Origin: Sphingomonas sp. 37zxx
GTDB lineage: Bacteria > Pseudomonadota > Alphaproteobacteria > Sphingomonadales > Sphingomonadaceae
NCBI RefSeq assembly: GCF_000786205.1
Contig: NZ_JROH01000012.1
Span: 1-64,000 of the forward strand
Direction of reading: 5' to 3'
Length of the DNA stretch: 64,000 nucleotides
This document shows positions 1 to 9,517 of this stretch, in pieces; positions within the stretch are counted from its first letter, which is position 1; the number at the start of each line of letters is the position of its first letter. Under the pieces are notes generated by a model that had not been told where the DNA came from, ran no database searches, and saw nothing but the letters and a program-made list of their open reading frames with translations. Position numbers and translations under genes: made by a program.

Positions 1-10
1 GAAGCGTTAC

Positions 11-2797
11 TTAAAGGCGGGCGCTCACACCGACCGTGATCACACGGCCCAGATCGAACGTATTGGTGTCGCGGCGCACACCGTTGTCGAAGGTCTGAAA
101 CTCCTGATAGCGGGTCCGCGTCAGGTTTCGGCCCTCAACCTTGAATTCGATCGCCTGATCCTCGCCCAATCGAATGCCCTGGCGATAAACCACATCGAAA
201 CGCAGCCCCGGCCGCTCGACCAAATCAGGCAGCCGCAATCCGTCGATCACCGGTCCACGGCTTGTCACGCGATCGCTGGCATAAGTGACCAGAAAGGTAG
301 CCTGGCTCATCGTATCTTCGTTCTCGAGCCCGATCTGCCCGTTCACCAGATGATCCGACTGGCCGATCAGCGGCGCGTTGTTCTGAAACAACTGGTTCGC
401 TTGCACCTGTCCAGCACCCAAAATCGGACTGGATACGAGTTGGGTACCAACCTTCAGATCGGACTGGGTGAAGGTGTAGTTCGCAAGGAGCAACAACCGA
501 GTGCCGCCAAACGAATCACCAAGCGAGTCGAGGCTGATGTATTTTAGCGCCTCAACCTCCGCGCCATAAAGGATCGCTGAAGGAGCATTGGAGAAACCAG
601 TGTTGAACGTGCTGCTACCGGGGGCCAGAATCGCGATCGTTTCGATCGGGTTGTCGATCCGCTTGTAAAAGCCGGCAGCGGTAAAGCGCTGATCGCGGGC
701 AAAAAACCACTCATAACGCGCTTCCAGATTGTACAGCTCGGAATCAACCAGCGCCGGGTTACCGAAAAACTGGCGGTTCGAGTCGAAGTCGACGTAAAGC
801 TGGGGTGCAAGCTCGCGAAACTGCGGGCGAGCGATCGTCTTGGACGCATGCAGTCGCAGCTGCATGTCTTCGGCGAAGTTCCAGGTAATGGTCGATGCTG
901 GCAACAAATAGCTATTGTTCAAATTCGTACCCGGCAGCACGCCGCTCCCGGTGATCAGCGACACATTCTGCTGTGCATCTTCATAGCGCACGCCGATCGT
1001 GGCACGGACACCGTCAAGCACCTCGGCATCCGCCTGAATATAGCCGGCATGAACTTCCAGCGCCGCCTCATAAGCAGGAGCAGCATTGGCACCCGCGCCC
1101 GAAATATTCTGGAGGTTAATCCCCCAATAGCCGATTGTGGCCTGCGACAGCAGATAGTCGGGGCGCAGCTGGCCGACCGTGTCGTTCAGCGTGCCGTTGT
1201 TCGGGCCGACATAGCGGAATTGGTAGCGGCTCGCTGCGCGCTGGGCGTCGCTATAGGCATAGCCCGCCGACACCGTCACGGGGCGATCCCAATTAATCTC
1301 ATAGCTGGCGTCGACTGCGCCCGTCCAAAGGTCTTCGTTCAAATCGCTGAACGCCACCTGAGCGGTCTGGGTCGTGCCGCCCAGCGTGTTGATATAGTCA
1401 TTGATGCCGTTGGCGGCGGTGTATTCATAGCGGAAGAACCGCTCGAACGGGGCCTTACGCTTGGTGTTGGCATAGGCACCGCGAAAATCGACCTGGAGTG
1501 CGTCGAAATCCAGTTCGCCGACCATTTGCGACGTGAACAACTGGCGCTCGAACCAATGGGTATACTGCTCGATATAGGTAGGGATCGGTGCAAACGGCCC
1601 CGGAATGCCGAGGTTATCGAGATCACCGGCACCAAGAATGCCCTGCTTCAACGTGTCGTGAATATACAGGTTAGTGAAGCGGAAGCGATGCTTGCCCACT
1701 TCGGCACCCAGGCCCAGCAGCCCGTTTACCAGGATGCGGTTGTCAGTGGTGACCGTCGTAAAATCGCTGGCCAGCGCACCATCGGCCGAGATTGCGGTCT
1801 GCTGCGTCGCAGATCGGGTACGCCAGCTATTGGTGATACCTCCGCCTGCGATGATGCCGATCCGCGCATCGCTGCCCACGTCGAATGAAGTTCCGGTGCT
1901 GACATCGACGCCCCAATTGGCCGGGATGTCGTTATTTTCCTGCAACAAGGTGGTTTCGGCATTTCGCAAGGCCGCGGCCTGACTTGAGCTGAGACCGGTG
2001 TTGTTCACGCCAGCCTCTTTCACGAAACCGGGAACGGTGCGTGTGCCATCGTCATAGCCGAAAACATCGGCAGTGCCGCCGTCATAGACATAGCCGAGCT
2101 TGCTGGTGGTGTAGGTGTCGAACCCGATCGAACTGCCGACCTGAATGAAGCTCTCTTCCGGTACTGCCCGGGTGGTGAGGTTGATCGCGCCGCCCCCGAA
2201 CTCGCCAGGGTAATTGGCCGAATAGCTTTTTTGTACCAGCGCCGAAGCAACAAGGTTGGTCGGAAAAATGTCGAGCGGCACAACCCGGCGCAATGGCTCC
2301 GGGCTGGGCAAAGGAAGGCCGTTTAGCAAAGAAGACGAGTAGCGATCGCCAAGGCCGCGCACGAAAACAAATCCGTTGCCGACGACACTGAGGCCGGTCA
2401 CACGCGACAAGGCACCCGCAATGTCACCCTCACCAGTCCGCGCAATGTCTTCGGTCGACAACACCGATACGACCTGCGGCGTCGCGCGCACGATGTTGGG
2501 GATGTTGCGACCGATGACCACGATGTCGTCGTTGACGTCGCCCATACCGGGAGCCGAAACCTCGATCTGCTGTTCGGGCGACTGTTCGTCGCTGCCTTCC
2601 TCCCTGGAAGTACCATCAGGCGCGAGCGTTTGCGGCGTGGTGGGGTTGGCACCGCTGGCATCAGGCGTCGTCACCTGGCCCGAAGGTGGCGTTGTGGTCG
2701 ACACACCGCCCGATCCCGATACCTGCGCCAGCGCAGCGGGTGCCACGAGTTGTGTGGTAAGCAGGAGCATGGTCCCGAATGCGATTTTTTTGTTCAT
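11..2797 (-). CDS. TonB-dependent outer-membrane receptor
   Basis: A 928-residue outer-membrane receptor that should import a ligand using TonB energy. It opens with a signal peptide (MNKKIAFGTMLLLTTQ, processed near ALAQ). A low-complexity Gly/Thr/Pro/Ser stretch follows. The plug domain begins near residue 90 (VVIGRNIPN, then VVSVLSTEDIARTGEGD and a VRGLGDRY segment). The rest is a long beta-barrel with the usual TonB-receptor segments (GNPALVDSELYNLEARYEW) and a C-terminal GVSARL ending in an aromatic-poor but typical strand. It lies 96 bp downstream of the lipoprotein gene on the same strand, so the two probably form a transcription unit. A Pho-box candidate upstream of the pair suggests a phosphorus-related ligand, which is inference. 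The gene is complete, its stop being only 10 bp from the window edge. Confidence 0.93.
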   Translation of the reverse strand: MNKKIAFGTMLLLTTQLVAPAALAQVSGSGGVSTTTPPSGQVTTPDASGANPTTPQTLAPDGTSREEGSDEQSPEQQIEVSAPGMGDVNDDIVVIGRNIPNIVRATPQVVSVLSTEDIARTGEGDIAGALSRVTGLSVVGNGFVFVRGLGDRYSSSLLNGLPLPSPEPLRRVVPLDIFPTNLVASALVQKSYSANYPGEFGGGAINLTTRAVPEESFIQVGSSIGFDTYTTSKLGYVYDGGTADVFGYDDGTRTVPGFVKEAGVNNTGLSSSQAAALRNAETTLLQENNDIPANWGVDVSTGTSFDVGSDARIGIIAGGGITNSWRTRSATQQTAISADGALASDFTTVTTDNRILVNGLLGLGAEVGKHRFRFTNLYIHDTLKQGILGAGDLDNLGIPGPFAPIPTYIEQYTHWFERQLFTSQMVGELDFDALQVDFRGAYANTKRKAPFERFFRYEYTAANGINDYINTLGGTTQTAQVAFSDLNEDLWTGAVDASYEINWDRPVTVSAGYAYSDAQRAASRYQFRYVGPNNGTLNDTVGQLRPDYLLSQATIGYWGINLQNISGAGANAAPAYEAALEVHAGYIQADAEVLDGVRATIGVRYEDAQQNVSLITGSGVLPGTNLNNSYLLPASTITWNFAEDMQLRLHASKTIARPQFRELAPQLYVDFDSNRQFFGNPALVDSELYNLEARYEWFFARDQRFTAAGFYKRIDNPIETIAILAPGSSTFNTGFSNAPSAILYGAEVEALKYISLDSLGDSFGGTRLLLLANYTFTQSDLKVGTQLVSSPILGAGQVQANQLFQNNAPLIGQSDHLVNGQIGLENEDTMSQATFLVTYASDRVTSRGPVIDGLRLPDLVERPGLRFDVVYRQGIRLGEDQAIEFKVEGRNLTRTRYQEFQTFDNGVRRDTNTFDLGRVITVGVSARL

Positions 2798-2831
2798 CGT
2801 GGGTTTCCGGATCAGGAAGCTGTCGAGAAAA

Positions 2832-2861
2832 TAACGGCAAAGCCGGGAGAGGCGGCCCCTT
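2832..2861 (-). other. intercistronic inverted repeat between lipoprotein and receptor genes
   Basis: A 7-bp inverted repeat (GGCAAAG / CTTTGCC) with a GC-rich 16-nt interior lies in the 96-bp gap between the lipoprotein stop and the receptor start. On the minus strand it is followed by GTTATTTT. It may be a weak terminator or an mRNA-stabilising hairpin that gives different levels of the two products. Only the symmetry is seen; the role is inferred. Confidence 0.3.
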
Positions 2862-2893
2862 TGCCACCGCCCCCGGCCATAGCGCGCCGTTAC

Positions 2894-4507
2894 TTAGAGG
2901 CCGGGGAGCGTGGTGCAGCTCTGGCTGGTCGCACCGAAGTTCCCGCGGTTCGAGTTACAGGTCCATCCGCGGTACCAATTGTCGTTCGGGCCTGCGACCG
3001 CGCCGATGAAGCTGGTCTGGACGAAGAACGACGTACCGCTGGGATTAAGCGTCGACGCATTGAACGCAGTGACTGCGGCCGCACCGGTGCCGGGAAGGAA
3101 GCCGTCGGTCAATGCAGCAGCGGCAGTGCCGTTGGTTACATTGTTCGACCCGGCATTGATGATTGCCGCCTGCTCTTCATTGGTCACGGTCACGCTGTTT
3201 TGCGTGGTCGTGGTCGTCAGCCCTTCCTGGCACGCGAAGTAGATCGAGTTGAACACCGGCGGACCAACCTCGTCGATGGCTGGGTTGGCAGCACGAATGG
3301 TCGACTTCCCGCCATTCTCGGTCGAACCAGCTACGATATTCACGCAAGGACGCTGGCCGACGATAATCCCGTTGAGGAAGGTCTGGTCAGCGCCACCGCG
3401 CAGACGGATAGCGGCGTTCACGCCGGTCGAGCGATGGATGAAGGTGAAGTTTGCGATGCGGCCATTCTGACGCGGCGTCGCATCCTCGTTACCGTTCGAG
3501 TCGATTTCCATCATGTAGGTATCGGTCTGGGTGTTGTTCGGACGCTGCGCCGCGATCACGAACTGAATGAAGCCCTTCCAGCCCACATCGGTGTCGACGC
3601 TGTCGTCATCCGATCCGGTGATCACCAGGTAGCGAGCGTTGTGGCGACCGCCGAAAATTTCGATGCCGTCATCCGAGCTGTTGTGAATCTGGATATATTC
3701 GATCCGCGTCCCCGATCCAACGCCGCCGGTGGTGAGGCCCTGCAGCTCGTTATTCGGGCTGATCACCGTACCCGAATAACGGATCTGAACGTAACGCATC
3801 ACGCCCGAGCTGTCGGTTGGAGTGGCACCGCCGTAGAGGACGTTGCCCGTCCCCTCGACAACGAACTCGCAGTCCACCGTGCCGCCCACAACGCCGTCAC
3901 GATTGCAGTTCGAAATCGGCGCACGGCCAGCGAGGATGATGCCACCCCAAAGGCCCTGCGACTCGTCGGTCACGTTGCCGGTCAGGTTTGCCTGCGCCGT
4001 GAAGATAATCGGCTGCGTTTCGGTGCCTTCAGCCGAGATGACCGACCCACGATTGACGACAAGGAAATCGTTATCGGCGTTGGTGGTGTTGGCATAAATG
4101 ATCGCGCCGGGCTGGATCGTCAGCGTAGCGGCATCGCCGCCGGTGCCTGCGCCACCGCGATCGATACCCACATCGACGCGGCCATTCATTTCATACGCCA
4201 CGCCGGCGAGACCCGGCAGCGTCAGGCTGTCAAGAATTTGCGACGGCAGGCGGCATGAACGGAAGTTGCCGATGACGCCAACGCTGGTGGTTCCGGTTGG
4301 GCAGCTTGCAGCTGGGCCGGTCGGCGTCGGCGTCGGCGTGGGGGTTGGCGTCGGCGTTGGGGTAGGCGCAGGAGCCGGCGTCGGGGCGGGCACGACGATC
4401 ACGCCTTCGCCGGGCGATGCGACGCTGGTCGCGCCGTCGCATGCAGCGAGCGAGGCAGCGGCACAGCTGGTGAGCAGGACGAGGCTGAGGCGTTTGAAAT
4501 CGGCCAT
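2894..4507 (-). CDS. surface or periplasmic lipoprotein with proline/threonine linker, probable beta-helix
   Basis: A 537-residue lipoprotein of unknown function. The start is placed at MADFKRL (4507) because a GGAG ribosome site lies just upstream and a lipoprotein signal follows at once, with the lipidated Cys in SLAAC. A (Pro-Thr)n linker at about residues 40-65 separates the lipid anchor from the body. The body is rich in Gly, Asn and beta-forming residues (LTIQPGAIIYA, YVQIRYSG, IEYIQIHNSSDDGIEIFGG), like right-handed beta-helix proteins. It ends in a Cys-containing segment (WYRGWTCNSNRGNFG). Pairing with a TonB receptor suggests a surface-exposed ligand-capture partner, as in SusCD-like systems, but it is not a SusD homologue that I recognise. 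Relatives are often annotated only as lipoprotein. Confidence 0.75.
   Translation of the reverse strand: MADFKRLSLVLLTSCAAASLAACDGATSVASPGEGVIVVPAPTPAPAPTPTPTPTPTPTPTPTGPAASCPTGTTSVGVIGNFRSCRLPSQILDSLTLPGLAGVAYEMNGRVDVGIDRGGAGTGGDAATLTIQPGAIIYANTTNADNDFLVVNRGSVISAEGTETQPIIFTAQANLTGNVTDESQGLWGGIILAGRAPISNCNRDGVVGGTVDCEFVVEGTGNVLYGGATPTDSSGVMRYVQIRYSGTVISPNNELQGLTTGGVGSGTRIEYIQIHNSSDDGIEIFGGRHNARYLVITGSDDDSVDTDVGWKGFIQFVIAAQRPNNTQTDTYMMEIDSNGNEDATPRQNGRIANFTFIHRSTGVNAAIRLRGGADQTFLNGIIVGQRPCVNIVAGSTENGGKSTIRAANPAIDEVGPPVFNSIYFACQEGLTTTTTQNSVTVTNEEQAAIINAGSNNVTNGTAAAALTDGFLPGTGAAAVTAFNASTLNPSGTSFFVQTSFIGAVAGPNDNWYRGWTCNSNRGNFGATSQSCTTLPGL
4320..4382 (-). repeat. hexamer-like microsatellite encoding the Pro-Thr linker
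   Basis: Imperfect tandem GGCGTC/GGCGTT/GGGGTT units on the plus strand encode alternating Pro-Thr (and Pro-Ala) in the minus-strand lipoprotein. The unit is 6 nt, so slippage would lengthen or shorten the linker without breaking the frame. Confidence 0.7.
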
Positions 4508-4633
4508 GAAAATCTCCGTTCCGGTGTTTCCGGTTGCCAGGGTTGGGCATGGGTGCCCACGATCGACTCGGAACTCCCCCTGCCGACCACGCGCCCTGAC
4601 TAGGCGCGAAGCATGACTGCAGGATGGGATTTT

Positions 4634-4648
4634 CACGAAAGTTTCGTG
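4634..4648. promoter_or_regulatory. 15-bp palindrome, possible operator
   Basis: CACGAAAGTTTCGTG is a perfect 7+1+7 palindrome about 130 bp upstream of the lipoprotein start and close to where transcription would begin from the TAATAT/TATAAC hexamers at 4652-4660. It could be an operator or a 5' hairpin in the mRNA. No cognate regulator is visible in the window. Confidence 0.3.
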
Positions 4649-4651
4649 GCA

Positions 4652-4694
4652 GTTATATTACTTATCCGTGACGGTTATGACGGCAAGGTTACAG
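4652..4694 (-). promoter_or_regulatory. possible PhoB-dependent promoter (Pho box plus -10)
   Basis: Read on the minus strand, CTGTAAC-CTTG-CCGTCAT (4694-4677) matches the Pho-box layout of two 7-mers like CTGTCAT separated by 4 nt. A -10-like TAATAT or TATAAC lies at 4660-4652. PhoB promoters characteristically use such a box in place of a -35. It points toward the lipoprotein-TonB receptor pair. The match is by eye, and the distance to the -10 is slightly long unless a weaker third half-site is used. Confidence 0.4.
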
Positions 4695-4750
4695 CCCCCC
4701 GCTGCACCAACCGGCGCGCGAAGACCCGAGATACACCGGCCTCGAACAGC

Positions 4751-4784
4751 AAAAACCCCGCCAGGCTAGGTGCCGGCGGGGTTC
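4751..4784 (-). terminator. rho-independent terminator after tRNA-Val
   Basis: An 8-bp stem (ACCCCGCC at 4755-4762 pairing with GGCGGGGT at 4775-4782) is followed on the minus strand by a run of T. It begins just downstream of the tRNA-Val 3' end and ends that transcript. Confidence 0.8.
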
Positions 4785-4790
4785 TGTATC

Positions 4791-4865
4791 TGGTGGGCGC
4801 GGCAAGGATTGAACTTGCGACCCCACCCGTGTGAAGGGTGTGCTCTACCACTGAGCTACGCGCCC
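4791..4865 (-). tRNA. tRNA-Val (CAC anticodon)
   Basis: A 75-nt cloverleaf on the minus strand: acceptor GGGCGCG paired with CGCGCCC, encoded CCA end, D arm GCTC/GAGC, anticodon stem CACCC/GGGTG with loop TTCACAC giving anticodon CAC, and a T arm containing GTTCAATCC. It reads GUG valine codons. It lies downstream of the HU gene on the same strand and is followed directly by a terminator. Confidence 0.93.
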
Positions 4866-4960
4866 GCTGCCGAAGCGGTGAACCGAACGGCGGGAGCGCG
4901 CTCTTAAGCGAGATGCGCGCCCTTTGTCCAGCCCGCCGATCGGCGGCGTCATTCAATCGA

Positions 4961-5233
4961 TCAGTTGACCGAATCCTTCAGGCCCTTGCCGGCCTTGAAC
5001 TTGGGCTGGGTCGACGCCTTGATCGTCATCGGCTCGCCCGTGCGCGGGTTGCGCCCGGTCGACGCCTTGCGCTTGCTGACCGAAAAGGTACCGAAACCGA
5101 CCAGACGCACTTCATCGCCCTTTTTCAGCGCGCTCGAGATCGAATCGAACACCGCTTCGACCGCCTTGATCGCGTCGCCCTTGGTCAGTCCCGAATGGTC
5201 GGCGACCTGGCCGATCAGTTCCTGCTTGTTCAT
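4961..5233 (-). CDS. hupB: HU family DNA-binding protein
   Basis: A 90-residue HU nucleoid protein that bends and compacts DNA as a dimer. The full family signature is present: N-terminal MNKQELIGQVADHSGLTKGDA helices, the beta-arm entry VRLVGFGTFSVSKRKASTGR, the arm tip RNPRTGEP and the C-terminal KFKAGKGLKDSVN. The length is exactly that of HU. It is downstream of lon on the same strand, the conserved lon-hup order, and a tRNA-Val follows it. Confidence 0.95.
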   Translation of the reverse strand: MNKQELIGQVADHSGLTKGDAIKAVEAVFDSISSALKKGDEVRLVGFGTFSVSKRKASTGRNPRTGEPMTIKASTQPKFKAGKGLKDSVN

Positions 5234-5376
5234 CCCTCAAAACCCCTGCTGTAAACTTGGAAATCGTTCGCTCGCGGCTGAAACCTCCGCAATCGGTGCG
5301 GCAGTAAGGCCGCTCCGACGCGCTGTGTCAAAGAAAATTGGGCTTTTTTGCGGCGAAACGCTCGAAAATCGGGGGT

Positions 5377-7773
5377 TCAATGATGTACCGAGCCTGCCAC
5401 CGGTGGCACGCTGGCTGGTGGCAGTGCCGCGAGCTCGTCGGCCTCGGTCCAGTCGATCGCCGTCAGCGGTTCGACCAGCGCCAGACGAAGCACCTCGTCG
5501 ACATGGCCGACCGGGATGATTTTCAGCCCGTCACGGATCACGGCGGGGATTTCGACCAGATCCTTCTCATTCTCCGCCGGGATCAACACGGTGGTGATGC
5601 CGCCGCGCATCGCCGCGAGCAGCTTCTCCTTCAGCCCGCCGATCGGCAGCACCCGGCCGCGCAGCGTCACTTCGCCGGTCATCGCGACCTCGCGGCGAAC
5701 CGCAACCCCGGTAAGCGTCGAGACGATCGCGGTGACGATGCCGATACCCGCCGACGGCCCATCCTTGGGCACCGCGCCCTCAGGCAGATGGATATGGATG
5801 TCCTTGCGCGCGAACAGGCTTGGCTTGATGCCATAGGAGGGTGCGCGTGCCTTGACGAAGCTGAAAGCGGTTTCGATCGACTCCTTCATCACATCGCCCA
5901 GCTTGCCGGTGATCTTCGCCGCGCCCTTGCCCGGCACGGTCACGCTTTCGATCGTCAGCAATTCGCCGCCGACTTCGGTCCAGGCAAGCCCGGTGACCGC
6001 GCCGATCTGATGCTCTTCCTCGCCGATGCCGAAGCGATGCTTGCGCACCCCGGCATAGTCGCCAAGATTTTCGGGCGTGATCGTGATGCTGGTCGCCTTG
6101 CCCTCAAGGATCTGGCGCAGCGCCTTGCGCGCCAGCCGTGCGATTTCGCGCTCAAGGGTACGGACGCCCGCTTCGCGGGTGTAATAGCGGATCAGGTCGC
6201 GCAACGCCGATTGTTCGAGCGTGAACTCGCCTTCCTTCAGGCCATGCGCGTCGATCTGCTTGGCGATCAGATGCCCCTCGGCGATCTCGACCTTTTCATC
6301 CTCGGTATAGCCCTCCAACCGGATGATCTCCATCCGGTCGAGCAGCGCCTGTGGCAGGTTCAGCGAGTTTGCGGTGGTGACGAACATGATGTCCGACAGG
6401 TCGACGTCGATTTCGAGATAATGGTCCTGAAACTTGCCGTTCTGTTCGGGGTCGAGCACTTCGAGCAACGCCGATGCCGGATCGCCGCGGAAATCCTGGC
6501 CCAGCTTGTCGATCTCGTCGAGCAGGAACAGCGGGTTCGACGTACCGGCCTTGCGAAGGTTGGTCACGATCTTGCCCGGCAGCGACCCGATATAGGTCCG
6601 GCGATGGCCGCGAATCTCGGCCTCGTCGCGCACACCGCCCAGCGACTGGCGGATGAATTCGCGCCCGGTCGCCTTGGCGATGCTCTTGCCAAGCGAGGTC
6701 TTGCCGACGCCCGGCGGCCCGACCAGGCACAGGATCGGCCCCTTCAGCTTGTTGGTGCGCGCCTGGACCGCGAGATATTCGATGATCCGGTCCTTGACCT
6801 TCTCCAGGCCATAATGATCGGCATCGAGCACCGCTTCGGCCTCGACCAGGTCCTTCTTGACCTTCGATTTCTTGCCCCAGGGCAGCCCCAACAGCACGTC
6901 GAGATAGTTGCGGACCACCGTCGACTCGGCCGACATCGGCGCCATCGTCTTGAGCTTCTTCAGCTCGGCGGTGGCCTTGGTCCGCGCTTCCTTCGACAGC
7001 TTGAGCGTCGCGATCTTCTGCGTCAGTTCGGCGATTTCGTCGCCATCGCCTTCCTCGCCCTCATTGCCCAGCTCGCGCTGAATCGCCTTGAGCTGCTCAT
7101 TGAGATAATATTCGCGCTGGGTCTTCTCCATCTGGCGCTTCACGCGGCTGCGGATCTTCTTTTCGACCTGCAACACGCCAAGCTCGCCTTCCATGAAGGC
7201 GAACACCATTTCGAGCCGCTTGCGCGGATCGATCTCGACCAGCAGCGATTGCTTGTCGGCGACCTTGACCGCGATATTGCCCGCGATCGCATCGGCGAGG
7301 CGCGAAGCGTCTTCCAGTTCGCTCAGCTGCACCGCAGTTTCGGCAGGCAGCTTGCGATTGAGCTTGGCATAGTTTTCGAATTGATCGACGACCGAGCGCA
7401 TCAGTGCCTGCACCTCGGTGCCTTCGACGGCCAGCTCCTCGACCGGCGAAACCGTCGCGGTCAGATAGCCGTCCTTGGCCTCCAACTGATCGAGATTGGC
7501 GCGCGCCTTGCCCGACACCAGCACGCGAACGGTGCCGTCGGGCAGCTTCAACAGCTGCAACACTTCGGCGGAAACGCCGGTATCATATAGATCGTCGCGA
7601 CCGGGGTCGTCCTCAGCCGGATCGAGCTGTGCGACCAGGAAAATTTCCTTGTTGCTCGCCATCGCGGCTTCAAGCGCGGCGACCGACTTGTCGCGGCCGA
7701 CAAAGAGGGGCACGATCATATGCGGAAACACGACGATGTCGCGTAGCGGCAACACTGGATAGCTGGACTTCAT
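5377..7773 (-). CDS. lon: ATP-dependent protease Lon
   Basis: A 798-residue Lon protease that degrades misfolded and regulatory proteins in the cytoplasm. The start is set at [19 protein letters not shown] (7773) because GGAG precedes it and family members begin there; the frame stays open upstream but that part is not Lon-like. The domains in order are the N-terminal substrate domain, coiled linker ([20 protein letters not shown]), AAA+ module with Walker A GPPGVGKT (Lys358) and Walker B FLLDEIDK, and the protease domain with catalytic Ser674 (DGPSAG) and Lys717 (GGLKEK). The 43-residue spacing equals that of E. coli Ser679/Lys722. The start is 55 bp from the divergent M1 peptidase gene. Confidence 0.97.
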   Translation of the reverse strand: MKSSYPVLPLRDIVVFPHMIVPLFVGRDKSVAALEAAMASNKEIFLVAQLDPAEDDPGRDDLYDTGVSAEVLQLLKLPDGTVRVLVSGKARANLDQLEAKDGYLTATVSPVEELAVEGTEVQALMRSVVDQFENYAKLNRKLPAETAVQLSELEDASRLADAIAGNIAVKVADKQSLLVEIDPRKRLEMVFAFMEGELGVLQVEKKIRSRVKRQMEKTQREYYLNEQLKAIQRELGNEGEEGDGDEIAELTQKIATLKLSKEARTKATAELKKLKTMAPMSAESTVVRNYLDVLLGLPWGKKSKVKKDLVEAEAVLDADHYGLEKVKDRIIEYLAVQARTNKLKGPILCLVGPPGVGKTSLGKSIAKATGREFIRQSLGGVRDEAEIRGHRRTYIGSLPGKIVTNLRKAGTSNPLFLLDEIDKLGQDFRGDPASALLEVLDPEQNGKFQDHYLEIDVDLSDIMFVTTANSLNLPQALLDRMEIIRLEGYTEDEKVEIAEGHLIAKQIDAHGLKEGEFTLEQSALRDLIRYYTREAGVRTLEREIARLARKALRQILEGKATSITITPENLGDYAGVRKHRFGIGEEEHQIGAVTGLAWTEVGGELLTIESVTVPGKGAAKITGKLGDVMKESIETAFSFVKARAPSYGIKPSLFARKDIHIHLPEGAVPKDGPSAGIGIVTAIVSTLTGVAVRREVAMTGEVTLRGRVLPIGGLKEKLLAAMRGGITTVLIPAENEKDLVEIPAVIRDGLKIIPVGHVDEVLRLALVEPLTAIDWTEADELAALPPASVPPVAGSVHH

Positions 7774-7828
7774 GAACACTCCGATGGCGCCCGATAGGCG
7801 ACGCTGTTGCATATTATATGGGGGCCAG

Positions 7829-9505
7829 ATGCAAGGCATCAATCGTACCATGTTGCTGGCAGCAATTGTGCTGCTGTCGCCAGCCGCCGCCGATCCCGGC
7901 AAGCCGCCGCTGACGACGCAAACCGAGACGACCGGCGGGCCGCTCGATTCCGATCAGGCAAAGCTGATATTCGACACCGCCGACCTGGCGTTCGAGATAT
8001 TTCCCGATCGCGAGGCGATTGCGGGCGTCGCGACGTTGGGCTTCACCGCAAAAGCCCCCTTGCAGCGGCTGGTGATCGATCTGGATCGTAACCTGCCGGT
8101 CAGCGCGGTGGCGATCGATGGCGTCGCCCTCCCCGCCGATGCATGGCGCAACCCCAGCGGGCGGCTCAGCATCGATCTGCCGCGCCAAGTCGCTGCTGGT
8201 GGCAAGCTCAGCGCGCGCATCACCTATGGCGGCACCCCGCATGTCGCGGTGCGCGCGCCCTGGGATGGCGGCTTTGTCTGGGCCAAAACGCCTGCGGGCA
8301 AGCCCTGGGTGGCCACGGCCGTTCAGGGGGAGGGATGCGACCTATTCTGGCCGTGCATCGATTACCCGACCTATGAGCCCAAGCAGGTCGATTTGCACAT
8401 CACCGTCCCTGCGGGCCTTAGCGCGCCGTCGAACGGCGTTTTGACAGGGGTCGATACGCTCGCCGACGGGCGCAGCCGCTGGAATTGGCGCGCCGCGAAT
8501 CCGACGCTCCATTCGGTCGCGCTTAATGTCGGGCCATATCGCGAATTGAAGGCGGTCCATAGCAGCCGCTTCGGCAACCAGATTCCGATGCATTTCTGGT
8601 ATCTGGAAGGCAATGACGACAAGGCGCGCGGGCTGTTCGCAGAGTTTGCGCCGATCATCGACTTTTACGAAGCGACGGTCGGCCCCTACCCGTTCGCCGC
8701 CGAAAAAATGGGCGTGGTCGAGACCCCGCATCTCGGCATGGAGCACCAGACGATCAACGCCTATGGCAATGGCTATCGCAAGGCTCCTGAGGGGTTCGAC
8801 TGGCTGCTGCACCATGAATTCGGCCATGAATGGTTCGCCAATCAGATGACGGTCGCCAACTGGGACGATTTCTGGCTGCACGAGGCTTATGCCCAATATA
8901 TGCAGCCGCTCTACGGCCGCGCGCGCGAGGGCGACGGCCGCTATATGACGATGATGCGCGCCGGGCGGGCGCGGTTCGAGAATCTCCACCCGATCGTCTC
9001 CGGCACCCCGCGCGCGGCCAATCTGGTGGGCGATGCCGCGACCGGACCGGGCATCGACATTTATTTCAAGGGCGCGTGGATGCTGCACACGCTGCGCGGG
9101 CTGATCGGCGATGCCAAGTTCGGCGAAGTCACGCGCCGGCTGGTCTATGGCCGCCCCGATCCGGCACCCGGCAATTTCACCTCGCGCTTTACGTCGACCG
9201 CCGAATATCGCCGGATCGTGGATCAGGTGGCGGGGCGCGATCTGGGCTGGTTCTTCGACGTGTATCTGGGCCAGGCGGCTTTGCCCGAACTGGTCGAGAC
9301 GCGCGCTCCGGGGCGGCTGTTGCTGGCATGGAAAGTGCCCGGCGGCGGCGCATTTCCGCTGCCGGTTGAGGTATCAGTTGGCGGGGCAATACAGACCCTG
9401 GCGATGACCGATGGACGCAGCTCAATCGCCGTTCCCGCCGACACGCAGGTAGTGGTCGATCCGCAAATGCGCGTGCTGCGGAAATTGCCGGGGGATGGCG
9501 GCTAA
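7829..9505 (+). CDS. M1 family zinc metallopeptidase (aminopeptidase N-like), exported
   Basis: A 558-residue peptidase, probably removing N-terminal residues from peptides in the cell envelope. The zinc motif HEFGH occupies residues 329-333 and the third ligand Glu352 follows in HEAYAQY, giving the exact HExxH-18x-E spacing of M1 enzymes. A GMEH segment stands in for the usual GAMEN substrate loop. A hydrophobic signal (TMLLAAIVLLSPAAA) begins the protein; either ATG 7829 or ATG 7850 could start it. At 558 residues it lacks the large C-terminal helical domain of E. coli PepN and resembles the short M1 enzymes of this group. It is divergent from lon. Confidence 0.88.
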   Translation: MQGINRTMLLAAIVLLSPAAADPGKPPLTTQTETTGGPLDSDQAKLIFDTADLAFEIFPDREAIAGVATLGFTAKAPLQRLVIDLDRNLPVSAVAIDGVALPADAWRNPSGRLSIDLPRQVAAGGKLSARITYGGTPHVAVRAPWDGGFVWAKTPAGKPWVATAVQGEGCDLFWPCIDYPTYEPKQVDLHITVPAGLSAPSNGVLTGVDTLADGRSRWNWRAANPTLHSVALNVGPYRELKAVHSSRFGNQIPMHFWYLEGNDDKARGLFAEFAPIIDFYEATVGPYPFAAEKMGVVETPHLGMEHQTINAYGNGYRKAPEGFDWLLHHEFGHEWFANQMTVANWDDFWLHEAYAQYMQPLYGRAREGDGRYMTMMRAGRARFENLHPIVSGTPRAANLVGDAATGPGIDIYFKGAWMLHTLRGLIGDAKFGEVTRRLVYGRPDPAPGNFTSRFTSTAEYRRIVDQVAGRDLGWFFDVYLGQAALPELVETRAPGRLLLAWKVPGGGAFPLPVEVSVGGAIQTLAMTDGRSSIAVPADTQVVVDPQMRVLRKLPGDGG

Positions 9506-9517
9506 ATCGGGGAAAAC

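Noticed and set aside
4320..4382. Phase-variable microsatellite in the lipoprotein
   Set aside because: The unit is 6 nt and imperfect, so length changes keep the frame. It can vary the linker but not switch the gene off.
5338..7590. A 750-codon open frame antisense to lon
   Set aside because: It lies wholly opposite the clear lon gene, has no family motif and reflects GC-rich third codon positions. Similar long antisense frames at 848-1888, 2630-4258, 15715-16905, 49073-51028 and 55793-57901 were rejected for the same reason.
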